Origin: Natronobacterium haloterrestre
Lineage (GTDB): Archaea > Halobacteriota > Halobacteria > Halobacteriales > Natrialbaceae
NCBI RefSeq assembly: GCF_900112205.1
Contig: NZ_FOKW01000003.1
Coordinates: 372,001 to 436,000, forward strand
Reading direction: 5' to 3'
DNA: 64,000 nucleotides
Position numbers and translations under genes: made by a program. Under the pieces are notes generated by a model. That model did not search any database. It was not told where the DNA came from and saw only the letters and a list, made by a program, of their open reading frames with translations. Position 1 is the stretch's first letter. Each line of letters starts with the position of its first letter. Shown here piece after piece: positions 1 to 8,937 of the stretch.

Positions 1-2
1 AC

Positions 3-839
3 GCCGCGGCCGTCCTCGTCGGCGAACCCTACGACGGCGCGGTCATCGGCCGCGACGGCGCACGCGAGGGGCCGACGGCGATCCGGCGGTCGCTCGCGCG
101 GGTGAAGACCCACCACTTCGACGGCGGTCCCGTCCGTTCGGTGGCCGACCTCGGTGACGTCCGACGGCTCGTCGACGGCCCGGAGAACGAGGGATCCGTC
201 GCCGACGTCCAGTCGACCCTCGAGGCGACGACGGCGCTCGTCCACGACCGCGAGGCGCTCCCGGTCTTCCTGGGCGGGGACAACTCGCTTACGTACCCGA
301 ACGTCGCGCCGTTGCTCGAGGACGCCGCCGTCGGCGTCGTTAACCTCGACGCACACCTCGACGTCCGCGAACCCGTCGACGGGCCGACCAGCGGCACGCC
401 GTACCGCCAACTGCTCGAGGACGGACTCGACCGCTACGCCTGTCTCGGGGCGCGGCACTTCGAGACCTCGACGGCCTACCACGACTACGTCCGCGAGCAC
501 CGCGGCGAGGTCGTCACCGCCGAGGAGGTCGGCGAAGATCCGGTCGCGGCGACGGGACGCGCGCTCGAGGCGATGGACGACGTCGACCGCGTCTACGTCA
601 GCGTCGACTGCGACGTCCTCGACGCGGCGGCCGCGCCCGGTGTGAGCGCGCCGACGCCGGGCGGGCTGTCGACCCGCGAACTGTACCGGGTCCTGCGGGT
701 GCTCGCCGGCGACGACCGGATCGCCGGTTTCGAGGTCGTCGAGTGTGCACCCGAACTCGACCGGCGGGACCTCACCGTCGACGCGGCGGCGCGAGCGGTC
801 GCGCACTTCCTCGCCGGCTACCTGGAGGGGAGACGATGA
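3..839 (+). CDS. hutG: Formimidoylglutamase (partial, 5' end outside window)
   Basis: Arginase/agmatinase-family hydrolase that would cleave N-formimidoyl-L-glutamate to glutamate and formamide, the last step of histidine degradation. The frame is open from base 3, so 278 residues are seen and the start lies upstream; the first in-frame GTG at 102 is too late because family sequence ([13 protein letters not shown], then AREGP) precedes it. Metal-site motifs are DAHLD and SVDCDVLD, both canonical for the binuclear Mn centre. The first metal motif reads GGDNS where agmatinases have GGDHS. The stop overlaps the hutI start as ATGA, so it is translationally coupled within a hut operon. Family assignment is firm; formimidoylglutamate as substrate rests mainly on hutI and hutH next door. 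Confidence 0.88.
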   Translation, partial: AAAVLVGEPYDGAVIGRDGAREGPTAIRRSLARVKTHHFDGGPVRSVADLGDVRRLVDGPENEGSVADVQSTLEATTALVHDREALPVFLGGDNSLTYPNVAPLLEDAAVGVVNLDAHLDVREPVDGPTSGTPYRQLLEDGLDRYACLGARHFETSTAYHDYVREHRGEVVTAEEVGEDPVAATGRALEAMDDVDRVYVSVDCDVLDAAAAPGVSAPTPGGLSTRELYRVLRVLAGDDRIAGFEVVECAPELDRRDLTVDAAARAVAHFLAGYLEGRR

Positions 840-2071
840 CGGAGCGTACGTGCGTCGTCTACGGCGCGAGCGAACTGGTCGTCGGGCCGCCGTCCGGGGA
901 CGGGGACGACAGCCCCCTCGAGACCCTCGAGAACGGGGCCTTCGCCGCGGTCGACGGCGAGGTCGTCGCCGTCGGCGAGACGGCCGAAATCCTCCGTGAG
1001 CATCCGCCGGAGAACGCCGACGTCGCGGTCGACGCCGACGGGAACGCCGTCGTCCCCGGCTTCGTCGATCCCCACACCCACGCCGTCTTCGCCGGCGACC
1101 GCTCGGACGAGTTCGAGGCCAAACTCCGCGGGAAGAGCTACCAGGAGATCCTCGAGGACGGCGGGGGGATCCTGCGGACCGTTCGGGCCACCCGCGAGGC
1201 GGGCGACGACGAACTCCTCGAGAACCTGCTCGGCCACCTCGACGCCATGCTCGCGCGGGGAACGACGACCGTCGAGGTCAAGTCAGGCTACGGCCTCGAC
1301 ACCGAGACCGAACTGCGCCTGCTCGAGGCGATCGATCGGGCCGACGACGCCCACCCCGTCGACCTCGTCCCGACGTTCCTGGGCGCTCACGCGGTCCCGG
1401 AGGGCGAGGAAACCGACGACTACGTCGACCGCGTCGTCGAGGAACAGCTCCCGACGGTCGAATCCCAGGGGATCGCCGAGTTCTGCGACGTCTTCTGCGA
1501 GGAGGGCGTCTTCGACGTCGAGCAGTCCCGGCGGGTCCTCGAAGCGGGCCGCGAGGCCGGACTGACGCCGAAGGTCCACGCCGAGGAGTTCACGCGCCTG
1601 GGCGGGGCGGAACTGGCGGCCGACCTCGGGGCCGCGAGCGCCGACCACCTCCTGCACGCGACCGACGAGGACGTCGAGGCGATGCGCGCGGCGGACGTGG
1701 TCCCCGTCCTGCTGCCGGGGACGGCGTTCGGCCTCGGTGCCGACTACGCCGACGCGCGGGCGTTCCTCGAGGCCGGCTGGCCGGTCGCGGTCGCGACGGA
1801 CTTCAACCCGAACTGCCACTCACGGAGCATGGGGTTCGTCCAGACGCTGTCCTGCGTCGAGATGGGCATGACGCCCGCGGAGGCGCTGCGCGCGTCGACC
1901 AGCGCGGCCGCCCGAGCGCTCGACCGCGACGACGGCACCGGGACGCTGGGAGTCGGCGCGCCGGCCGACGCGGTCGTCCTCGAGGCGCCGTCGTACGCCC
2001 ACATCGCCTACCGGTTCGACACGCCGGCCGTCGATACGGTCCTGAAGGGCGGCGAGGTGGTTCGATCGTGA
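836..2071 (+). CDS. hutI: Imidazolonepropionase
   Basis: Amidohydrolase that opens the imidazolone ring of 4-imidazolone-5-propanoate to give N-formimidoyl-glutamate, the third step of histidine catabolism, in the cytoplasm. The protein has 411 residues, a normal length. The metal-binding HTH is at His80 and His82 ([18 protein letters not shown] context), HAEEF follows in the middle, and ATDFNPN supplies the metal-ligand Asp322. The ATG at 836 overlaps the hutG stop by four bases; a longer frame to 743 exists but the overlap and the MTERTC start fit an operon. Its own stop overlaps the hutH GTG. Nothing looks damaged. Confidence 0.95.
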   Translation: MTERTCVVYGASELVVGPPSGDGDDSPLETLENGAFAAVDGEVVAVGETAEILREHPPENADVAVDADGNAVVPGFVDPHTHAVFAGDRSDEFEAKLRGKSYQEILEDGGGILRTVRATREAGDDELLENLLGHLDAMLARGTTTVEVKSGYGLDTETELRLLEAIDRADDAHPVDLVPTFLGAHAVPEGEETDDYVDRVVEEQLPTVESQGIAEFCDVFCEEGVFDVEQSRRVLEAGREAGLTPKVHAEEFTRLGGAELAADLGAASADHLLHATDEDVEAMRAADVVPVLLPGTAFGLGADYADARAFLEAGWPVAVATDFNPNCHSRSMGFVQTLSCVEMGMTPAEALRASTSAAARALDRDDGTGTLGVGAPADAVVLEAPSYAHIAYRFDTPAVDTVLKGGEVVRS

Positions 2072-3720
2072 GCGCGGTCGAACTCGACGGCGAGAGGCTG
2101 ACGCCCGAGGACGTCGTCGCGGTCGCCCGGGAGGACGCAAGGGTCGTCGTGCCCGAACCGGCCCGCGAGCGGGTGCGAGCGTCCCGTCGGCGCGTCGAGG
2201 ACGTCGTCGACGGCGAGGAGGCCGTCTACGGGCTCAACACCGGCTTCGGCGAACTCGTCGACGAGCGGATCCCGGCCGAGGACCTCGAGGCGCTCCAGCA
2301 CAACCTGCTTCGCAGCCACGCCGCGGGAGCTGGCCGCGAACTCGAGCGGGAGGAGGTCCGCGCGATGATGGTCGCCCGGATCAACGCCCTCGTGAAGGGC
2401 TACTCCGGGATCCGCGAGGACGTGATCGACCACCTGGTCGCGTGCTGTAACGAGGGCCTCCACCCGGTCGTCAAGTCCCGCGGCAGCCTCGGCGCGAGCG
2501 GCGACCTCGCGCCGCTGGCTCATATGGCGCTGGTGCTGGTCGGGGAGGGCGAGGCGGTCGTCGAACGCGGCGAGCGCACGGAGCGTCTCCCCGGCGACGA
2601 GGCGCTTTCCGAGATCGGCCTCGAGCCGCTGTCGCTGGCCCCGAAGGAGGGGCTCGCGCTCATCAACGGTACCCAGCTGACGGTCGGGCTGGCCGCGCTC
2701 GCGGTCGTCGACGGCGAACGGCTCGTCCGTGCGGCCGACGCCGCGGGCGCGCTGACGACCGAAACGAGCCTCGGCACGACGGCGACCTCCGATCCGGCGA
2801 TCCACGAGGTGCGACCACACACGGGACAGGCGGACAGCGCCGCGGCGATTCGCCGGCTCACCGCGGGGAGCGAGATCGTCGAGGCCCACCGGAACTGCGA
2901 TCGCGTCCAGGACGCCTACTCGCTGCGGTGTCTCCCGCAGGTCCACGGCGCGGTCCGGGACGCCCTCGAGCACCTCCGGGAGGCCGTCGCCGTCGAACTC
3001 AACAGCGCGACGGACAACCCGCTCGTGTTCCCCGCCGAGCGCGTCGCCGACCCCGGCCGCGCGTCGGGGACCGACCAGGCGTCGGTGCTGTCGGGCGGGA
3101 ACTTCCACGGCGCGCCGCTTGCCCTGCGCCTCGAGTACGTCCGCCTCGCGCTGACGGACCTGGCCGCCATCTCGGAGCGGCGAATCGACCGGCTGCTGAA
3201 CCCGAACCTGCAGGAGCCCCACCTCCCGCCGTTCCTGGCGGCCGACAGCGGCGTCGAGTCGGGGTTCATGATCGCCCAGTACACCGCCGCCGCCTTGCTC
3301 AACGAGATTCGATCGATCGACGCGGCCTCGAGCGACAACACGCCGGTCAGCGGCGGTCAGGAGGACCACGTCAGCATGAGTTCCCAGTCCGCACTCGGCG
3401 TGCGGACGGCCCTGGAGAACGCGACGTGGATCGTCGCGGCCGAACTCGTCTGTGCGACCGAAGCCGCCGAGTACGTCGACGACGCCTTCGACGCCGCGAC
3501 GGCGGCGAGCGACTCGACCGAGGTCGAAGACGGAGACGGGAACGGATCGGGGCTGTCACTCGGCGACGGAACCAACGCCGTCCGGAACCTCGTGCGGGAG
3601 GTCGTCCCACCCCTTACCGAGACGGGTGATCGCCCGGTGCATACCGACGTCGAGAGCGTCGTCGCGCTGCTCGAGGACGGACTCGTCGACGCGGCGGTCG
3701 ATGACGCACTCGAGTCGTAG
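2068..3720 (+). CDS. hutH: Histidine ammonia-lyase
   Basis: Converts L-histidine to trans-urocanate and ammonia, the first step of the hut pathway. The protein has 550 residues. The Ala143-Ser144-Gly145 triad within GSLGASGDLAPL cyclises to the MIO electrophile, and the conserved YGLNTGFG motif is near residue 54. Start is GTG overlapping the hutI stop (GTGA). The C-terminal part after about residue 470 carries an acidic low-complexity insertion (EDGDGNGSG region), common in halophilic proteins, before the conserved end. A short T-run follows the stop. hutU is not in the window and is presumably upstream of hutG. Confidence 0.96.
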   Translation: MSAVELDGERLTPEDVVAVAREDARVVVPEPARERVRASRRRVEDVVDGEEAVYGLNTGFGELVDERIPAEDLEALQHNLLRSHAAGAGRELEREEVRAMMVARINALVKGYSGIREDVIDHLVACCNEGLHPVVKSRGSLGASGDLAPLAHMALVLVGEGEAVVERGERTERLPGDEALSEIGLEPLSLAPKEGLALINGTQLTVGLAALAVVDGERLVRAADAAGALTTETSLGTTATSDPAIHEVRPHTGQADSAAAIRRLTAGSEIVEAHRNCDRVQDAYSLRCLPQVHGAVRDALEHLREAVAVELNSATDNPLVFPAERVADPGRASGTDQASVLSGGNFHGAPLALRLEYVRLALTDLAAISERRIDRLLNPNLQEPHLPPFLAADSGVESGFMIAQYTAAALLNEIRSIDAASSDNTPVSGGQEDHVSMSSQSALGVRTALENATWIVAAELVCATEAAEYVDDAFDAATAASDSTEVEDGDGNGSGLSLGDGTNAVRNLVREVVPPLTETGDRPVHTDVESVVALLEDGLVDAAVDDALES

Positions 3721-3723
3721 GAT

Positions 3724-3740
3724 CCCTTTTTCTCGTTCTT
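3724..3740 (+). terminator. T-rich terminator after hutH
   Basis: Immediately after the hutH TAG the + strand carries CCCTTTTTCTCGTTCTT. A pyrimidine/T-run just past a stop in otherwise GC-rich DNA is the usual archaeal terminator form. No strong hairpin is needed or seen. Confidence 0.5.
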
Positions 3741-4038
3741 CGCGGCAGGGCGCCCGCCGACTTCACTCCGGGTGCGATCGCCGTGACGAACGATCCGGCT
3801 CACACGTGTCTATCGGACAAGGTTATGCCTCTCCAGACCGTAGCCGCCGCTGCCTTCGGATATCCGGAGGCGTCGGGTGCGAGGAAATCCATTCGAATCC
3901 CCACCACCTACCGTCCTCGCGACCCGACCTACCACTCCTCTACAGCAATGAATGATTACGCACCCGATGTGACAAGTGTAGCTCCTAAAGAGTTAGGGGT
4001 AGCCAGGGGGCACACGGAACGGGTCCTCGAGCGGCCGC
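3741..4038. other. Convergent intergenic region
   Basis: This stretch separates hutH (+) from the Bat-type regulator (-). Open frames here are Arg/Pro/Ser-rich and lack acidic haloarchaeal composition, so I call no gene. A patch near 3955-4000 is less GC-rich than its surroundings and may hold the terminator of the minus-strand gene. I see no RNA gene. Confidence 0.5.
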
Positions 4039-6108
4039 TCACTCGCTCTCGTCCGGAGCGGGCCCGTGTTCCTCGAAGAACTCGCCGAGAACGGTCTTGA
4101 GGCCCTTCCGGAGGTGCTGGTGCATCGTCGGCGGCGAGACGTCCATCATTTCGGCGATCTCCTCGCCGGTACTCTCGCGGGGCCAGTCGAAGAAGCCGCC
4201 GTAGTATGCGAGCCTGAGCGTCGTGAGCTGACGGTCGGTCAGTTCGTCGAGAATGCGGTCCCGCCGCTCCGAGGCGGTCCTGACGGGTCGGTCGACCTCC
4301 CGGCGGGCCACGAGTTCCGTGTTCTCGTAAACGAGCGAGAGCGCGTCGGCGATCTCCCTGACGTCCGCGTTCTGCGGAACCTCGACGAGACAGGTTCCGA
4401 CGCCGTCGCTGACGGTGACGTCCCTGATCGTCGCGCCGTGGTTCGCGAGCGTCCGAACGCCCGACTCCGACAGCCGCAACTCGAGGGTGCACTGTTCGTT
4501 CCCGTCGTAGATGAGTCGGCACTCCTCGATCGACTCGTGGTTTCGCGCCTCCTCGAGGACCGTTTCCCCGCCGACGCCGTCGATGTTCACGAACTGGTAG
4601 GTGCGGCCGTTGGTACCGGTACCGGCCCACTCGAGCGAGCAGGTACAGCCGTACTCCTCGGAGAGGTCGAACGACAGCGAGTCGCCGCCGTCGATACGGA
4701 ACTCGAGTTCGACGACGGCGTCGGCGAACAGGAGTTGTCGGTTCCGGACCGCCATGATCGCAAAGCCCATCGTCTCGCCGAGGAGTTCGAACCCGGCCTG
4801 TTCGCTCTCGCTAAAGGCGTCTTCGCGGCTCGCGAGGACGGAGAGCACCCCGTAGGTGACGTCCTCGTAGATGATCGGTACGGAGATGGCCGCGCGCACG
4901 TCGTCCTCCCGGGCTGCCTCCTCGAGTTCGTCCGGCAGCGAGTTGCTCTCCAGCACGTGGTTGACCGCCTCGACCTCGCCCGTCCGGGCGACGCGTTCGA
5001 CCGGCCGCTCGTGGTCGATGTCGATCTCCCGGATCCGCTCGAGGTACGTCTCCGCGTCGCCCGCTCCCGTTCGGTAGGAGAGGGTGCCTTCGCCGGTCCG
5101 CCCGACGATCCACGATCCCGAGTACAGCTCCGAGGCGACGAGCTGTTCGCAGACGTCACACTCGATGGCCTCGCGGGTGGGGGCCTCGACGAGCGTCTCG
5201 ATCACCTGGCGGACGACCGCGTTGATCCGATTCAGCGTCTCGAGTTCGGCCCGCTGGGAACGTAACTGCCGTTCTCGCTCGACTCGCTCGGTGATGTCTC
5301 GGGCCAGCCAGACGACCGCCCGTTTGCCGTCGATGCGTTCGTCGACCGGCACGACGCGCCCCTCGAACCGGCGTAGCCCCTCGACCGTCGGCGCGTCGTA
5401 CTCCACCGTCTGGATCTCCTCGGTCGCTATCGCCCGCTCGATACACGCCATGAGCCGTTCCGCCTCTTCTTCCGGAAACGCGTCCGTCAGGTGGTTCCCG
5501 GTCAGCTCGCTGGGCGATATGGTATACAGTGCCACGGAGTCGGAACTCATCTTGCTCTCGAGGTACGTTCCGTCTTCGCTGATGACGAACGCCTCGTCCG
5601 GGAGCTCCTCGGCGATAATCCGGTGGAACTTCACACTCGGGTCGGAGCGCTCCGACCCGGACGAGACCGTCTCGAGGATGCGGTCGGCGGGATCGTTGCC
5701 CTCGATCGGAACGTAGTCGTCGGCGTCGGCCCGGACCGCGGTCGCCGCGAGTTCCTCGCTACCGCTCCAGGGTGAGACGATCGTCGGTACCCCGTCGTCG
5801 AACTCGTCGTCGAGTCGGGCGAGCAGCGCCTCGAGAACCTCCGGTCGGGGGTCGCGGAGTTCGATCACCAGCCCGTCCGGAGCGGTCGCCTCGCCCGTCC
5901 CTGTTCCCGCCGAACTCCCGTCGGGGACCGGCATCGACCCCAGGTCCGGATCGTGGTCGTCGCCGTTTTCCTCGAAATCCGGATCGACCGACCGGACGAC
6001 GACGTTAGCCGTGCCGCCCAGTCGCTCACGGAGACGACTCTCCTCCCGCGATGCGGTCGTGATAACGACGATCGTCTCGCCGCGAGACTCGTTTTGCTCC
6101 CGTGTCAT
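4039..6108 (-). CDS. Bat-type PAS-GAF-HTH-10 transcriptional regulator
   Basis: Cytoplasmic one-component sensor-regulator of 689 residues, of the bacterio-opsin-activator class. Order: an N-terminal receiver-like region (about 1-160) with no obvious phospho-acceptor, a PAS domain (about 170-290, starting FHRIIAEELPDEAFVISEDG and ending at VVWLARDITER), a coiled linker, a GAF domain (about 305-460), a bacterio-opsin-activator middle domain (about 465-610) and a C-terminal HTH-10 domain (about 625-680, with LTDRQLTTLRLAYYGGFFDWPRE and MDVSPPTMHQHLRKG). ATG at 6108. It stands alone, convergent with hut. The ligand is unknown; regulation of the hut genes is possible but nothing in the sequence shows it. 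Confidence 0.9.
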   Translation of the reverse strand: MTREQNESRGETIVVITTASREESRLRERLGGTANVVVRSVDPDFEENGDDHDPDLGSMPVPDGSSAGTGTGEATAPDGLVIELRDPRPEVLEALLARLDDEFDDGVPTIVSPWSGSEELAATAVRADADDYVPIEGNDPADRILETVSSGSERSDPSVKFHRIIAEELPDEAFVISEDGTYLESKMSSDSVALYTISPSELTGNHLTDAFPEEEAERLMACIERAIATEEIQTVEYDAPTVEGLRRFEGRVVPVDERIDGKRAVVWLARDITERVERERQLRSQRAELETLNRINAVVRQVIETLVEAPTREAIECDVCEQLVASELYSGSWIVGRTGEGTLSYRTGAGDAETYLERIREIDIDHERPVERVARTGEVEAVNHVLESNSLPDELEEAAREDDVRAAISVPIIYEDVTYGVLSVLASREDAFSESEQAGFELLGETMGFAIMAVRNRQLLFADAVVELEFRIDGGDSLSFDLSEEYGCTCSLEWAGTGTNGRTYQFVNIDGVGGETVLEEARNHESIEECRLIYDGNEQCTLELRLSESGVRTLANHGATIRDVTVSDGVGTCLVEVPQNADVREIADALSLVYENTELVARREVDRPVRTASERRDRILDELTDRQLTTLRLAYYGGFFDWPRESTGEEIAEMMDVSPPTMHQHLRKGLKTVLGEFFEEHGPAPDESE

Positions 6109-6436
6109 TCGCGACCTACCCTCAGTCGGCTCCCTTTCTATCCCGGATTACGCCGCGGACTAAGAATGTGGTGGTCCGGGGACCGCCCGGCGTCGACGGG
6201 TCGACGCGCAAGGTAGTAGTCGGGTAGGGGCTGGACGCTAAAAAGTCGGGACCGACTGCGGGAAATCGCTGCCGGTGGATCCGTCCCGGCTTCCCGGTTC
6301 CGTCTCCGGTATTCGCCCGAGTATTGGTTTCCGTCGACCCAGCGTTCGGGCGGCGACGCCGCGAGTCGCGGGTTGCGGGTCGCGGGTTGCGGGTTGCAGG
6401 TCACCGGCCTCCGTTCGCCGATCGAGGGCTTCCAGG
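6109..6436. other. Intergenic region with a heptamer repeat
   Basis: 328 bases between the Bat-type gene and the MTH865 gene, both on the minus strand. It must contain the promoter of the Bat-type gene. No frame has plausible haloarchaeal composition. The only structure I see is the short tandem repeat at 6361-6402. Confidence 0.5.
6361..6402. repeat. Six tandem 7-bp units, consensus GCGGGTT
   Basis: Consecutive heptamers read GCGAGTC, GCGGGTT, GCGGGTC, GCGGGTT, GCGGGTT, GCAGGTC. They lie downstream of the MTH865 gene stop (6437) in non-coding DNA. Probably slippage-generated; no function can be read from it. Confidence 0.8.
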
Positions 6437-6688
6437 TTACAGTTCGTCCTGTTCCTTGAGTTGTTCGATGATGTCGTCGACGAGCGTTTCCACGTCGTCG
6501 TACGGGAAGTCGCCCCCGGAGGCTTTCGTGTTCAGTTCCATTGCTGTCATCGAGAAGTCGCCGGACTCGAACTTCGTCCCGGGACCGTTCGGCAGCGCCG
6601 GAACGAGGTCCATCGGACTCGAGATCGGGTAGTCGGCTCCTTCGAACGCGTCGATCATCTGCTCGCGGATTTCGGCTTCGTCTGCCAT
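6437..6688 (-). CDS. MTH865-family small protein
   Basis: An 83-residue acidic soluble protein matching the MTH865 fold family (named from Methanothermobacter), seen from EIREQMIDAFEGADYPIS near the start, then ALPNGPGTKFESGDFSM in the middle and a C-terminal helix DDVETLVDDIIEQLKEQ. The family has a solved helical fold but no established function. ATG at 6688, with a clear AT-rich promoter 23-36 bases upstream. No operon partner; the divergent neighbour is a ribbon-helix-helix protein. Length is complete for the family. Confidence 0.8.
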   Translation of the reverse strand: MADEAEIREQMIDAFEGADYPISSPMDLVPALPNGPGTKFESGDFSMTAMELNTKASGGDFPYDDVETLVDDIIEQLKEQDEL

Positions 6689-6710
6689 TGCACCCCACAG
6701 TTGAGGGCGA

Positions 6711-6724
6711 TAAATAATAAATTT
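6711..6724 (-). promoter_or_regulatory. TATA element for the MTH865 gene
   Basis: On the minus strand this reads AAATTTATTATTTA, centred about 29 bases before the ATG at 6688. It is a strong A/T block in GC-rich DNA, at the distance of a TATA box for a leaderless or short-leader transcript. Confidence 0.65.
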
Positions 6725-6891
6725 GTAGGTAGTTGCGAGTGGCCGGCCGGATCGAGTACCCGTCGACGAGCAAATTACTCCCGTTCAACCCGGACTTCGA
6801 ACCGAAAAACTACGCCGCTTTCCGGCAGAAACCTATGCGTACCGATAATTCGCCGAAACAGTAATGAACGAGCAACGTGGAGATAGCCAGT

Positions 6892-7278
6892 ATGGCGAAA
6901 GATACCGTCAGGTACCCCGACGAGGTCGTCGAAGAGATCGACGCGCTCGTCGAAGACGGTATGTTCGAGAGCAAGTCCGAGTTCTATCGGTTCTCCGCGG
7001 AGTACGTGCTGACCCTCATCAACCCCGACCACGAGGTCGAGACGTTCAACTTCGACGAGATCAAAGCCGAGATCGACATCTCCGAGGAGGATCACGCGAA
7101 GGCGCTGGGTACCGACGGTGGGACGTTTTTCCTCGACGCGGTCATTACGGTCCGCAAACACGGCCTTCGCGGAGATTACGAGGCCGCAGAGCGGTTCATC
7201 GACACCCACTACGACTCGACCGACCAGGAGTGTATCATTCTCGAGGAGTTGCTGGGGACCTACCGCGGCAGCGCCTGA
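6892..7278 (+). CDS. Ribbon-helix-helix transcriptional regulator
   Basis: A 128-residue protein whose first 45 residues form a ribbon-helix-helix DNA-binding domain (DTVRYPDEVVEEIDALVEDG, then FESKSEFYRFSAEYVL). A C-terminal helical domain of about 75 residues follows, with HGLRGDYEAAERFIDTHY. The shape resembles the long haloarchaeal CdrL-type RHH proteins linked to cell-division control, but there is no ftsZ gene nearby and I do not assign that name. I chose the ATG at 6892, where the family-like MAKDTVRYP begins, over an in-frame GTG at 6877. It would bind DNA as a dimer. Confidence 0.8.
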   Translation: MAKDTVRYPDEVVEEIDALVEDGMFESKSEFYRFSAEYVLTLINPDHEVETFNFDEIKAEIDISEEDHAKALGTDGGTFFLDAVITVRKHGLRGDYEAAERFIDTHYDSTDQECIILEELLGTYRGSA

Positions 7279-7292
7279 GCGGCCCCGTTTCG

Positions 7293-8891
7293 TTATTGGG
7301 ACCGCGACGAGAACGGCTCGCCGAGCGCCTCGAGATCCACGTGTTCCGCGACGAGTGCGGCCGCCCGGTCGTACGGCGACGAACCGCCTTCCGCACTCGC
7401 CTGCGCTGACCTGTCGGTCCCCCCCACAGCGGGCAGATCGACGCCCGCCGACCGCGCGACCGCCTCGAGGAAGGCCCGTCGGACGTTCTCGTTGTCGAAC
7501 AGGCCGTGGAGGTAGGTCCCTAGCACCGTTCCCCGGGCCGCACTCGAGTCCTCGAGCGGCCGTGTCACGTCCTCGAGCGCCCGCGTCCGGCCGGCGTGGA
7601 TCTCGTAGCCGGAGACCGTCCCGGTCGCGCCCTCGAGCAGCGGCGTCGCCGACCCGTCGACGGCGACGGTCGTTCGTTCGAGTCGCTTCTCCGGGTCGAA
7701 CCGGGTCTCGACCGGGAGCAGCCCCAGCCCCTCGACGACGTCGACCGAGCCGGTGCCCTCGAGCGAGGCGTCGGTGATCCGCTCGCCGAGTTGCTGGTAG
7801 CCGCCACAGACGCCGACGATCGGCCCGTCGAACGCGGCGAGCGCGCGATCGAACCCCGCCTCCCGGAGCGCGAGCAGGTCGTCGACGGTGTTCTTGCTCC
7901 CGGGGAGGACGACGGCGTCGGGGTCGACGGCGGCGACCGGGCCTTCGCTGGCTACGTCCTCGAGGTCGGCGGCCGAATCGACCGGCACGAACTCCACCGA
8001 GACGCCCGGCTCGTCGGCCAGCGCCTCGAGGTCCGTGGCGTTCGAGATCCGTGGTAACCGGGGAACGGCGATCCGGACCCGTCGCTCCGCCGGAACGCCG
8101 TCGTCGTCGCCGAGCGTCCCCCGCTCGTCGGTCGCGGGGAGGCCGACGCTGTCCTCCTCGGGGAGTCCGGGATCGTCGTAGGGGACGACCCCCAGGATCG
8201 GAACGCCGGTCCGGGACTCGATCTCCGCGATTCCGGGCTCGAGTAGCGACGGATCCCCGCGGAACTTGGTGATGACCGCGCCAGCGACCCGCTCGCGGAC
8301 GTCGTCGGGGAGCAACTCGAGCGTGCCGTAGAGGCTGGCGAACGCGCCGCCGCGCTCGATGTCGACCAGCAGGAGGATCTCGGCGTCGGCGAACCGCGCG
8401 GTCTCGAGGTTCGCCAGGTCGCGGTCGTGGAGGTTGATCTCGGCGATGCTGCCGGCGCCTTCGGCGACGATCGCGTCGTGGTCGGCAGCGAGTCGGCGGT
8501 AGGACTCCTCGGCCGCCGCCCGCGCTCGTTCCCAGTGGTCCTCGTAGTAGGAACCGGCGGGAACGTGCTCTCGCGCCCGCCCCTGGATCACCAGTTGGCT
8601 CTCGCCGTCGCCGCGGGGCTTGAGCAGAACGGGGTTGCAGTCGGTCGTCGGCGTCGTCCGGGCCGCTCGAGCCTGGACGAACTGGGAGACGCCGATTTCG
8701 CCCCAGCGGTCGTCAGCCGCCGTCTCCGCCGCCGTGGAGCGAACGACCACTCGAGCGTTGTTGCTCATGTTCTGGGCCTTGAACGGGGCCACCGAGACGC
8801 CGCGGTCGGCGAGCAAGCGACAGAGTCCGGCCGCGACGGTCGACTTGCCGACGTGACTGGCGGTGCCGGCAACCAGCAGGGTTCGAGTCAT
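7293..8891 (-). CDS. cbiP: Cobyric acid synthase (amidotransferase)
   Basis: ATP- and glutamine-dependent amidation of the b, d, e and g carboxylates of adenosyl-cobyrinate a,c-diamide in cobalamin synthesis. The protein has 532 residues. The N-terminal dethiobiotin-synthetase-like ATPase domain begins [14 protein letters not shown], followed by the family motif [10 protein letters not shown]. The C-terminal triad glutaminase has nucleophile Cys in [11 protein letters not shown] and HGLFDN near the end. I start at the ATG at 8891; ten extra codons upstream are not conserved-looking. cobO lies 2.4 kb further on, separated by an ABC transporter, so the cobalamin genes are near each other but not one operon. 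Confidence 0.94.
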   Translation of the reverse strand: MTRTLLVAGTASHVGKSTVAAGLCRLLADRGVSVAPFKAQNMSNNARVVVRSTAAETAADDRWGEIGVSQFVQARAARTTPTTDCNPVLLKPRGDGESQLVIQGRAREHVPAGSYYEDHWERARAAAEESYRRLAADHDAIVAEGAGSIAEINLHDRDLANLETARFADAEILLLVDIERGGAFASLYGTLELLPDDVRERVAGAVITKFRGDPSLLEPGIAEIESRTGVPILGVVPYDDPGLPEEDSVGLPATDERGTLGDDDGVPAERRVRIAVPRLPRISNATDLEALADEPGVSVEFVPVDSAADLEDVASEGPVAAVDPDAVVLPGSKNTVDDLLALREAGFDRALAAFDGPIVGVCGGYQQLGERITDASLEGTGSVDVVEGLGLLPVETRFDPEKRLERTTVAVDGSATPLLEGATGTVSGYEIHAGRTRALEDVTRPLEDSSAARGTVLGTYLHGLFDNENVRRAFLEAVARSAGVDLPAVGGTDRSAQASAEGGSSPYDRAAALVAEHVDLEALGEPFSSRSQ

Positions 8892-8937
8892 CCGCGTATA
8901 CTCGTCTGCCGGCGCGGACACTATCGTCCTGTCGGTT

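Noticed and set aside
2008-3369. 453-codon open frame opposite hutH
   Set aside because: Shadow of histidine ammonia-lyase; Arg/Val/Gly-rich, no motif.
3880-3915. tRNA-like string ATTCGAATCC before CCACC
   Set aside because: The bases that should pair around the loop are not complementary, and no D-arm or acceptor stem can be drawn upstream.
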